DNA from: Symbiodinium natans
Taxonomy: Eukaryota; Sar; Dinophyceae; Suessiales; Symbiodiniaceae
DNA: 64,000 bases
Assembly: GCA_905221605.1 (NCBI GenBank)
Contig: CAJNDS010001090.1
Location: forward strand, 234,501-298,500
Direction: 5' to 3'
The number at the start of each line of letters is the position of its first letter. Position 1 is the first letter of the stretch. The notes under the pieces were generated by a model. It ran no database searches and had not been told where the DNA came from. It saw only the letters and a list, made by a program, of their open reading frames with translations. Shown here piece by piece: positions 49,009 through 61,000 of this stretch. A program made the position numbers and the translations under genes.

Positions 49009-52000
49009 CTCCAAACGCTAAGGCTCCATGGCTTTCAAGGAGGGTTTAGGGTTTAGGGTTTAGGGTTTAGGGTTGAGGGTTTAGGGTTGAGGGTTTAGGG
49101 TTGAGGGTTTAGGGCTAGTTTGGGGTTTGGGGTCTAGGGTTTTAGGGTTCACAGCTTGGGCCCAAGGGTAGCTCATATGCGCCTCGTGAGCCCAGTTGCT
49201 GCGGTCAGCCCTTTAGGCAGAAGCTTAACCGTGTACGGGCGAGAGGGTTGCGGTTAAGGGTTTAGGGTTTAGGGTTTAGGGTTTAGGGTTTAGGGTTTAG
49301 GGTTTAGGGTTTAGGGTTTAGGGTTTAGGGTCTGAAGCTTGCAAACCCTAAGCCCTACCCAGGGCAACCTTGTACTGAAAAAAACGGCAAAGATTCGCAA
49401 GAACTACTCTAGGTATACCTCAAAAACCGAAAACCGAAAACCGAAAACCCTAAACCCTAAACCCTAAACCCTAAACCCTAAACCCCTAAACCCTCACCTG
49501 CCCCAAAGATCTGCCTCAGCCTGCGCCGTGGACTCTTGCAGCCGCGCTTGGAGCGTAGGCAGCTTCTGCATCATGCGCCGTTCCTGTGCAAGAGGGTTTA
49601 GGGTTTAGGGTTTAGGGTTTAGGGTTTACGGTTTACGGGTTTAGGGCAAGCCTTATAAACTCTGAGTTGGAAGCCTAATTCCTAAACCCTAAACGACCCT
49701 TCCCCCTCCCCCAAGCACCGAACCTTAAACCCTACCCAAAGACTCCAAAACCCCTTAATTAAGGAATATACCTTAAATCATATTAGGGTTCCTACTATAA
49801 TTTAAGGTATATTGCTTAATTAAGGGGTTTTGGAGTCTCTGGGTACCCCCGCCCTAACTTGTTGAGATGTAGGGTTTCGCGGCCCAGGACCCCAAAGCCC
49901 TTTGTTTATTCAGTTCGGATTAGATTTCACCCTGAACCCTACACGCCCCCAAGAACTAAACCCTCCATCCCGAACCCTTTACACCCTAAACTCTACACCG
50001 TAAACTCTAAGCCCTGAACCCTAAACCCTCAAACCCTACAAGCCCATCAACCCTAAACCCTGAGCCCTAATTAGACCCTGCTACTCTTGGCCCGCAAACA
50101 CCCTCCGAATAAAATGCTGAAGATGATCCTCCGAAGCCCCAATAAGGATAAGAGATAACAAGCCCATCACAAGGGCCGAGAGAGGGAATTCAGTACCCTA
50201 GAAATCCCCTTCATTAGGCAGGATGTTTAGGGTTTAGAGCTATGGAGTATAGGGTTTATAGGTTTTATAGGGTTTGTAGGGTTTATAGGGTTTATAGGGT
50301 TTATAGGGTTTACAGGGTTTATAGGGTTTGCAGGGTTTATAGCGTTTATAGGGTCTATGGGGTTTATAGGGTCTGTAGTGTTTGTAGGGTTTATAGGTTT
50401 AGAGGGTATAGGGCTTGTAAGGCTTGTAGGGTTTAGGGTGTTGTATACGGCACCTCATTCCCAGAAACCAGGGTCGCGCCTCGTCCTGGGCCTCGATCGT
50501 CTCTGCTTCGAGCTCGGCAATCTGCTGATGCCTCGACCGTTTTAGGGCATAGGGCTTCGAGAGGGTTTAGGGTTTAGGGTTTAGGGTTCAGGGTTCAGGG
50601 TTTGGGGTTGGGGTTTAGGTAGTGCTTTTAGGGTTCGGGGTTTAGTTTCTTTGTTCGCTTCGGGGTTAGGTTTTACCCAGACCGTTGACTGTTATACCCT
50701 GGTGTAGTTTTCTAAGGGCTGTTTGAAGGTTTAAGTTTAGCGTTTAGGTTTAGGGGTTTAGTCGAAATTTAACTTGCCGGGGTTTAGGGCAGGGTGTAGG
50801 CAACCGTGAGGGGCCCTCTCCAGTGTATGTATGTATATATGTTATATATATATATATGTGTGTGTGTGTGTGCACTACTACAAATAAATATATGAAAATA
50901 CTAAGTTGAATATATACTAAGTTTAAAGACCGAAAGAGCTTAGTCAGTTTAAGGCACTGCAAACTCCGTTTCAGGGTTGAAGGTGGTATACTGAGCCCCG
51001 TCGCGGCCAAATCCTGGTAGCAAACCTGACCCCCTTCCCCTTCCCTCCGCCAAACCCTCCACTGGAGTCTGCCTTTCCCAGAGACTCCAAAACCCCTTAA
51101 TTAAGGAATATACCTTAAATCATATTAGGGTTCCTACTATAATTTAAGGTATATTGCTTAATTAAGGGGTCTTTGGAGTCTCTGGGTTCGGCTATGAGGA
51201 GGAAGTGCGCTGGGAGACTCATGCTGATAGAGACCTGCTTCGTGCTGTCGACATGGGGGGTTTCCGAAAGCAGGGGACCCCCCAATGTAGATCCCTAAAT
51301 AGTAGCACCCCCTGAAAAATAGTGTTAGGGTTCAGGGCTTCAAGATTGGAAAAAAAAACTAAACCCTAAACTTGGGAGGTTCCCCCCTATACGAACAGTC
51401 CCCCGCTACGATGATCCCTAGTAAGGACTGTTAAGGACTGTTCGTATAAGGGGGAACATCCCAACCCTAATGAAACCCTAAACCCTCAACCCTCAACCCT
51501 CAACCCTAAACCCTAACCCTAAACCCTAAACCCTAAACCCTAAACCCTAAACCCTAAACCCTAAACCCTAAACCCTAAACCCTAAACCCTAAAACCAAAC
51601 AAAAAAACCGAGGATGCCGGGCCGCTGGGAGCTTAAGGCCGCCTGTAGTTCCCGCAGCTCTGCGGCGTCCTGGGCTTGCAGGGTTTAGGGTTTAGGGTTT
51701 AGGGTTTAATAGGGTTTATAGGGTTTGTGGTTAGGATTAGGGTTCATGGGGGTGTAGGGGTTATTGGCTTTGTAGGGGCTATGGGCTTAAAGGTTTTAGA
51801 CGGTTTGAAGGCTTTAAAGGGTTTTAAGGGTTTGTAGGGTTTACACGCTTTATGGGGTTTTTACGGGTGTGCAGGGTTTACCCGTTTTACAGGGTTTTCA
51901 GGGCTTATAGGGTTTGTATTGTATAGGGTTTCGGATTTCGGGTTTAGGGTTTAGGGTTCAGGGTTTCGGGATTGCGGGTTTAGGGGCACTTCGGGAGTTG

Positions 52001-55000
52001 AGGATGTTGGTTGGGGATTGTGGGGGTTAGGGCTCCTTCCGAAGCTCTTCCGGGGTTTGTGGTTTAGGGTTTAGGGGTTTAGGGCCTCCACCCTTGTCAG
52101 CAGCCATTTTTTTCTTGGAGCTCCTGGCAGCACTCAGTGGACATGGCATCGATCAGCTGCAGATGCGCTCCGCTCTGGTAAGGGCCATGATGGACGTGGG
52201 TCATGAGCACTCCTTTGAGGAGTGCGGACTGTGAAGTGCGCAGCGACGAATGCTGTTTCTCACGTCGTTCCACAGAGGGTGGCACGCATCTTTCGTAGCG
52301 CGGTAGTGCAGCAAGTGCCGCAATCCCAGCATGCTCTTGCCAGGCAGCCTGTCCTCGTCAGCAACCATAGTCTCAGCCATCCTACACATCATGACTTTAT
52401 CATCTCTCACGTTCTTTCTTGTCGCAGCAGCCCCCCCCCCCCCCCGCGGCTTAGACTGTTACGTGCTTGTGAACCCTAGCATTGAGCGTCCTGTCGGGAG
52501 TGACATCTGGCCCTTCATAGTCTTATGTTGCATGGAGTTTGAGAGGTTGTTGTTTACAATGTTACAACTGGGCAACCATCTGCAACCTTCCCTTTGAAGG
52601 GGTCTCTGGAGCAGAAAGTTGATGGGTGGTCGTAAATGAAGGCCTTAAGGCCTTTAGGGCTATTACCCTAAACCCATAGGGTTAGGGTTCCCGGGCATAG
52701 GGCTCAGAGGCTTATAGGAGATGCGGCTTAGCACTTTAAGGCCCGGGCGGTTCCCTGAATTACCTTGTATATACAAGGATTCCTATTGCAAAAAGGTCCA
52801 GGCATTTCCCTTTTTGGGTCATTGATATACTTGGTTGCCCAGTCCTCCAGAAAAGGGAAAAGGGTACCACTGGGCTACCATGTATAGTGCAGCACCCTAA
52901 ACCCAAATCTGAAGATGGATCCCTTTAACAAGAGGTATCCATAAGGGACATGCAGACCTTCGAGCTTGGGTTTGTAGGGTTGGGTTTAGGGTTTAGGTTT
53001 CGGGTTTGGGGCTTCACGCTTAATTAGGCTGATCATGATGGCTCTGAGCCTGGACCCATAGGGCCCGTGCTTTGTTGTAGGCTTCGGCTCTTTAGAATCC
53101 AGAGCCCTAAACCCCTAAATGCTTGAAACTCTAAACCCAACCTCTAAACCCTACAACCCCTAACCTCCAAACCCATAAACCCCTAAATTCAGGACCTGCC
53201 GGCCAGTTTGGCGTTTACCTCCCTGACAGCTCCGCAGACCTGCAAAAAGGGCTGCAAAAAAACCATCTCAACCCTGAGGGTTTAGGGTTTAGGGTTTAGG
53301 GTTCAAAGAAAAATAAAAAGGCCCCAAAGCCCGAGGCACGGAATCGGAAGCCTCGGTGATGCAGCCGTAGCCTGGATCGGAGAGACGACTAAGTCGAAAA
53401 CCCTACGTTCAGAGCCCCCAACCCTAAACCCTAAACCCTCAACCCTAAACCCTCAACCCTCAACCCTAAACCCTGTGTTCCGCCTCTGCTCCAACCCCCT
53501 CAAGGGACTCTAGCTCGGCTAGGGTGGTACCCTTGGGTTTGGGAGCCTTCTTAAAGACCCTAAACCCTAAACCCTCAACCCTAATTGTAAACCCTAAACC
53601 TTAAACCCCAAACCCTAAACCCTAAACCCTAAGCCCTAAGCCCTAAGCCCTAAGCCCTAAGCCCTAAGCCCGGCCCGATCAGGGGTATATCAAGGGAAAC
53701 CTTTAGAGGTACAAACTTCGGGGTACGAGTCTTGACCCCAGGCTTAACCCCGTGCTCTACAGGACGCAAGGCTTTAAGGGGCTGATGGGGTTAGGGGTGT
53801 TTAGAGGCTGATGTGAACCCTACACTGCGGCCCTGTGAGTCAAGCGGGGTGAAGGGTTCTACTTAAAGGTTCACGGAAAGGATTGGGCTTGGTAGCTCAG
53901 TAACCATAGGATAACAAGTGTTCCCTTCTTTATAAGGAAACTTTGAACCAAAATAGAAGGGCAGAAGCGGCGCTGGGCTACCAAGTGGGAACTATAACGG
54001 CAGTCATCAGTCGGGAAGCTCCAGTTACAACCTGATGTGTGTGTGGGGGGTGGGGTGCAACTTCCAACTGCACCCTAAACCCTAAACCTTAAACCCTAAA
54101 CCCTAAACCCTAAACGTTTCATCGATCAAGAAGCCGGCAGATCTGCACAAGGTGTCGCGCGAGCTCCTCCCGGGAAGATGTGATGCAAACCCTAAACCCC
54201 TAAACCCTAAACCCCTATATCTCGACGGGGCGTCGGACCTTCGACTCCTAGACCCTTCTTGGAGGTTCATGGTACTTATTAACCAATTAGAACTGTACTT
54301 ACAACCTACTCAAAAAAGCCCGGTTTTGGGAGACAGGCTACAGGGGCTGGGGCGTAGGGTTTAGGGTTTAGGGTTTCCTGACCCGTGAAAGCTTAACCCT
54401 TGTAACTTTTGAAGCCCCCCCCCCCCCTCCCACCCACAAAGGCGCGTGGCTGGGTTTCACACCGTCCTTTGCACCAGAAGGTCTTCCTTGAGCTTGGCAA
54501 TGTGTGCTGCAGACGCCTGCGGCTCAAAGACTCGGCGGCTCAGGGTTTAGGGTTTAGGGTTTAGGGTTTAGGGTTTAGGGTTTAGGGTTTAGGGTTTAGG
54601 GTTACTTGTTGTGCAGGGACTCCTTGCCCCCCGTCTCGCTTGGGTCAACTCTATGCCCCGAACCCCAAATCCCCAAACCCCAAGCCCGCACCCTAAACCC
54701 CAAACCCTAAACCCTGAACCAGAAAACCCTAAGCCTAAACCCTAAACCCTAAACTCTAAAACCTAAACCCTTAACCCTAAACCCTAAACCCTAAATCCTA
54801 AACCCGAAAACCCTGAACCCTAAACCCTAAACCCTAAACCCGAATCCCTAAATCCTAAACCCTAAAACCCTAAACCCTAAACCCTAAACCCTAATCCCTA
54901 AACCCTAAACCCTAAACCCTAGCCCTAAACCCTAGCCCTAAACCCTAAACCCCGCCTCCAGCTCCTGGGAGAGGCTGAGGATCTGCTCCTCCACAAGCTC

Positions 55001-58000
55001 GGCATCCTCCGGGGGCTCTTTGTTTAGGGACTTGGGGGTTGAGGGTTTAGGGTTTGGGGTGTAGGGTTTAGGGTTTTTGGGCGGGTTGGGTGGGGGGGTA
55101 GGGGGGGGTACCCGGGCAGCTTTTCCATGGAGGGCCAAACCACCCACACCGCATAAACTCACGGACCACAGGCGGTTTCGCACAGGACATAAGGGGTCGT
55201 TTGGGAAAAAAACCCACCCCCCCCCCTAACCCCCCCCCCCCCCCCTGCCCCCCGCCCCCCTACCCCCAACGTTTCTTTCCCCAACCTACACCCCCCCCCC
55301 CCTTACCCCCTACACCCCCCCCCCCATTCCAAACCCACCCACCCCTACCCCCCCTATCCCCCTCTCCGGTTGTGGGCTTGAATTGATGGGGTTGCCCTCC
55401 TTCAAGCTGGCTTCAGCTCCTGTTTGGGTCCTGGTGCTACCCCCTACCCCCCCCCCCAACGTTTCACAGAGGCTCAAGCAAATCAACTTTTGGCATCCTT
55501 TGAGCTGACGAGCGCGTTTAAACCTTTCAACTATGCTCCAGCGGGGTCGGCAGCTTGAGCCGGAGGCTCTTAAATTTAGGGTTTAGGGTTTAGGGTTTAG
55601 GGTTTAGGGTTTAGGGTTTAGGGTTTAGGGTTTAGGGTTTAGGGTTTTAGGGCTTGGGGTTGGGGTTTAGGGTTTAGGGTTTGGGGTTTAAGGTTTAGGG
55701 TTTAGGGTTTAGGGTTTAGGATTTAGGGTTTAGGGCTAGGGTTTAGGGTTTGGGGTTTAAGGTTTAGGGCTAGGGTTCAGGGTTTGGGGTTTAAGGTTTA
55801 GGGCCAGAGTTTAGGGAGGGCTTTTGGGTTTTGGGTTGGGGTTTTCGGGCACCCCCCACCCTGCAACAAAGGCAAAGGCAAAGACGAAGACAAAGGCAAA
55901 GACAAAGAGAGACAGAGAGAGAGAGAGAGGGAGAGCATGAGTAATGTGAGGGTGCAGGGTTCATAGGGTCTCACAAGGTCTAGAGGGTTTATGAGGTTCG
56001 TGGGGTTTGTGGGCTCAAGGTGTCAACGCTCCGAACACGCCGTCATCCTTTACAACTATAGCCTCCCCAAAAACCTCATGAATATCTGATGTGCCCGGAA
56101 GTCCCCCTAAACCCCTAAACCCCTAAACCCCTAAACCCCTAAACCCCTAAACCCCTAAACCCCTAAACCCCTAAACCCCTAAACCCCTAAACCCCTAAAC
56201 CCCTAAACCCCTAAACCCTAAACCCTAAACCCCAGACATCTAGACAACCTGGAGTCTTCAACCGAGCATCCTGGAATCCTCAAGCCTCCCGAGTGGGATG
56301 GAATCGGAAACAACGGGTCGTTAGGGTTTAGGGTTTAGGGTTTAGGGTTTAGGGTTTAGGGTTTAGGGTTTAGGGTTTAGGGTTTAGGGTTTAGGGTTTA
56401 GGGTTCAGGGTTTAGGGTTGAGGGTTGAGGGTTTAGGGTTTAGGGTTTAGGGTTTAGGGTTTAGGGTTTCAAAAGCCGAGATGCCCAACTAACAAACCCT
56501 GCTGGAGCCACAATCCGCCTGCCCCCCTCTGATGGCCCGAGAGCACACCACAGTTTCTACCAGCTACATCTCATGAATCTGGGTTTTCAGGCGCGAACGA
56601 ACGCCGTAGTGCAGAACCACTGCAGAACCTCATCTCGAAGTCAAGAACATCCACAAGGGTAATGGCGGACCCCAAGGGTGACTCCTGCCAGTCCCAGTCG
56701 TGGTCATCAAGCTCCTCCACAATCACCTCCATCCACCGACCCTCCAATTGCCTGGCCAGCGACCTTTCTAGGTAGACCTGATTTTGGTGTCACATATGGG
56801 TTTCCCCAAAGAGGGGTACCCTGCGTATTTCACCTAAGCCTTAAACCCTTCATACCCGAACCCTAAACCCGTAACTCCTGACCCTTAATGCCCGAACCCC
56901 AAACCCTTAACTCCATACCCTGTGTGCCCGAACCCTAAACCCTAACTTCTTACTCTGAATACCCAAACTTGACTTCATCCCCTAAATACCCAGACCCCCT
57001 ACCCCTTACCCCTTATACGCGAAACCCGAAACCCTGAACCCTAAACGCGAAACCGTAAACCCTAAACCCTGCAGCCTAAACCCGAAACCCTAAACCCTAA
57101 GCCCTAAACCCTAAACCCCCGAAACCCATGGGCACCTGCTCAATACCCTAAACCCTAAACCCCAAACCCTGAACCAAAAAACCCCGAACCCTAAACCCCA
57201 AACCCTAAACCCCAAACCCTAAACCCCAAACCCCCGAAACCCATGGCTCCTGCTCGGTGGTGGCCGTGGCGCAGGCCAGTGCCGCGATGTCCTCGCGGAG
57301 CGACGCCTTCTGCAGCGCCGAAGCATCGCGGCTGGACCTGTGTACTTGGAGGTTCAAAGTAGGGTTTAGGGTTTAGGGTTTTAGGGTTTAGGGTTTAGGG
57401 TTTAGGGTTTAGGGTTTAGGCTTTAGGGTTTGGGGTTTAGGGGTTTAGGGGTTTAGGGGTTTAGGGGTTTAGGGTTTAGGGTTTAGGGTTTAGGGTTTAG
57501 GGTTTAGGGTTTAGGGTTTAGGGTTTAGGGTTTAGGGTTTAGGGTTTAGGGTTTAGGGTTTAGGGTTTAGCGTTTAGGGTTTAGGGTTTAGGGTTGTGAC
57601 CCCAAATATAAATTTACATATAAGCGCCCGAAGTCTCGTAAGCAGATTCTAAGCACACTTATAATTAGATAAGTGTCCATGAACCTCCATAGAAAGCTTA
57701 GGGTTCAGGGTCAAGGGGAGTTACACCTGAACCCTCTTGAACCTTAAACCCCATAGCCCATACGGTTCAGGATGTGGTGCCTTCGCGCGTGTGTGCCTCC
57801 AAACCCTATAGACGTCCTTTAGGATCTAGGATTTAGGGAAATACACCCCCCCTCCCACCAAAAAAAAAAAAAAAAAACAACCCTACACATCCCAATGCCT
57901 TGTGAACCCGAAACCCTTACAAACCTCGATTTTCGCAAAAACTAAACCCAAACTCCACAAAGCCTTACCCTCTAAATCCCCAAGCCCCTCCCAACCGGAT

Positions 58001-61000
58001 GCCGTAGACCCTACAAATCCTTGAGACTTGACCTGACTAGCCCTAGCCTGAGCCCCGCAACAATCCCTAAATCGCTAATCCCGCTTTCCCTGAACCCTGT
58101 AACCAGTATGCAGGGTTTAGATTTCATTGGTTTTAGGATTTCGGTGTAGGGTATACACTTTTAGGGAATCCCGCAAACCCTACAAAAGACCAAAGTAAAG
58201 CCCCCTAAAGCCCCTAAAGCCCCAAAACCATAGACCCCCCAAGCCCCCCAAACCAGAAAGAACTCCCCTAAACCCGAAACCCGAAACCCGAAACCCGAAA
58301 CCCTAAACCCTAAACCCCAACCCCTAAACCCTAAACCCCAACCCCTAAACCCTAAACCCTAAACCCTAAACCCTAAAGCTTCCAGTTGGCATGTCGGGCT
58401 CGCTGCAGAAGGATGTCAGGATGGCCTCCTGCCAGAGTTAGGGTTTAGGGTTTAGGGTTCAGGGTTCAGGGTTCAGGGTTCAGGGTTCAGGGTTCAGGGT
58501 TCAGGGTTTAGGGTTTAGGGTTTAGGGTTTAGGGTTTAGGGTGAGTCAGGTGTTACCTGTGGCTCCCAGACACCTGCACCTTCCAAGCTTCTGTAAATCA
58601 AGATCCTCATGTGAGGCCATGCATTGAGGTGAAGCCCCTTTAAAAAGGCACATGCCGAAGCACATGAGCACCTAAACCCTCCCAGCAATCCCAAACTCGA
58701 CCTCGACACCCCTCAAGCAAGTTCCGGTCCTGGAGTAGTGTTGGGAATAAACAGCTTGCTTGGAGGTTCAGGTTTCAGGGCTTGGGGGCTAAACCCTAAA
58801 CCCTAAACCCGAAACCCTAAACCCTAAACCTTAAACCTTATAAACCCGAAACCCGAAACCCGAATCCCGAAACCCGAAAGCCGAAACCCTTTCGTCTTGG
58901 AGGGTTTTTACCCGTTTTTTCGGTTTAGTGCGGGCCCCAGCCTGAGTCCGGTCCAGGCAGCTGCGCTCCAAGTCATCGAGGGCCCGCAGCGCCTTTCCAT
59001 AGAACTCCTCATTGCGCTTGCAGAGGGTTTAGGGTTAGGGCTTAGGGCTTAGGGTTTAGGGTTAGGGTTTAGGGTTTAGGGTTTGGGGGTCCCTAAACCC
59101 TACTGGTTCTTTGGGACCAGGGCTGCTGGGCTTTAGGGCTCACATCGCGGGAATTCGGTACCCCTGTATAGTCCCCGAAAAGCTTCTACAAGAGAATGAG
59201 AGGTACCTCATGCACTATAAATTTGTATGCGAAGCGAAGCAATGAACGAATGATTGTAGTGCAAGCGCCTGGGCAATAAGAATACAATAAGCCCGGATAA
59301 TAGCTACCAATACAAGCGTGAATGAAATGAGCGCAGAAAGAGTACTACTAAACACACCCTTAACGGCTGTTGCAATCATTAAATTAAGTCTTTCCTTTCA
59401 TATTCCCTCTTCCCGTTTAAGAAGCCCTCTATAAGTCAGGGGTTCCGTTGCGGGTTCCCAATTTCGGGACCCGGAAGGGCTCGTTTCAAACTGATCGGGA
59501 AAGGTAGCCTTAGGAATAAAATGGAATAAGCGACCCGTTTAGGTGTCCCTCATCTTGTTGGGTGCCCGTAGGAATCAGAAAAACTAAAGCCAAGAGTAAC
59601 CTAGGAATAAAGAGGGTGCCCTTTTTGGTGTAAATGGGCTGATAAGGAAAACCTGAACCCCGGAACAAGGGAATACGGGCTTATAACCACTAAACCCTAA
59701 ACCCTGAACAATAAACCTTGGGTCCTAGAAGCAGGACCAGTTGCAAGAAAGGAGCAGCCTGCTCGCTTAGGATCCGCTCGTGCATCTCGACGGAGATGAG
59801 CCCGCCGCTTCTTTGCAGCTCTTCCGACTGGTCCTGCAAGGACCTCCTGCATGGGCTTTAGGGCTTTAGGGTTTTAGGGTTTTTGGGGTTTAGGGTTTTA
59901 GGTTTTTTTGGGGTTTAGGGTTTAATTAGGGTTTTAGGGTTCTTGGGGTTTTAGGGTTTTAGGGTGTTAGAGTTTTAGGGTCTTCGAGTTTTAGGGTTTG
60001 GGGGTTAGGGCTGATCCTGCAAGGACCTCCTGCATGGCAAGCTTGTCAGGCATGGGTTCTAAATCCTGTGAACCGAAACCTTGAACCCGGAATCCTAAAC
60101 CACATCAACCCCATCAACCCTACAAACCCATCAAACCCTATCAACCCTATGCATGCCACAATACGCCCTATAAACCCCATAAGCCCTACCAAACACGTGT
60201 CATGACCACAGAACAAGTTGGCAAGCCCCCAAACCCCAAACCCCAAACAACTCGACCCTTAAAACCTAAGACATGCGTCTTCAGTGCCATGGGCTCCGGC
60301 TGCATGCTGCTGATGTCAAACTGTGGCCCTGAATTATTATAGAACATCGACATAGACCCACGGGAAGGGCTTACAAGTTCTTGGATTGTTTGGTACCCCC
60401 CCACCCAAATTCAAAAACATGAGAAGCACATGAAAGCCATGGGGTCCCGCATTTTGAGGTTGGGGTAAACCCTAAACCCTAAACCAAACCCCAAACCCTA
60501 AACCCTACAAACTATAAACCCTAAACCCTAAACGCTAACCCCCCCCCCCACTCGGAAATCCTGTATTCTAATCAATATCGGTTCCCACTTAGGAGGGTCT
60601 AGGGCCTCCCAAGCTTCAAAAACATGGCTATATTCCTGAGTATGATCCTCTTCAACCCAAGAAGGGAAAATACCCCTTCCTGAATATGATCCTCTTGAAC
60701 CCAACAAGGGGAAATACTCCTTAGCAGGATTACTCAGCACCTGAGGTTTTTTTGCACTGTTGAAGGTTTTGGGGGTTTTACGGAATCTGTCGTGCCTCTG
60801 GTTCTGCATGAACTGCTCTTCGCGTAGGAAGGAGCCTGGATATTGCATTCGAACACGGACTTTCAAAAAATTAGGGCCCCCATTTGCATCCCAAATGTAT
60901 CGTCGAATCCCCCATGAAGGGACCTCGAAATGATACCCAGTGTTTAGGGTTTAGGGTTTAGGGTTAGGATTTAGGGTTTAGGGTTTAGGGTTTAGGGTTT

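Noticed and set aside
55201-55386. Pro-rich plus-strand frame
   Set aside because: Low-complexity C-rich tract, open by composition.
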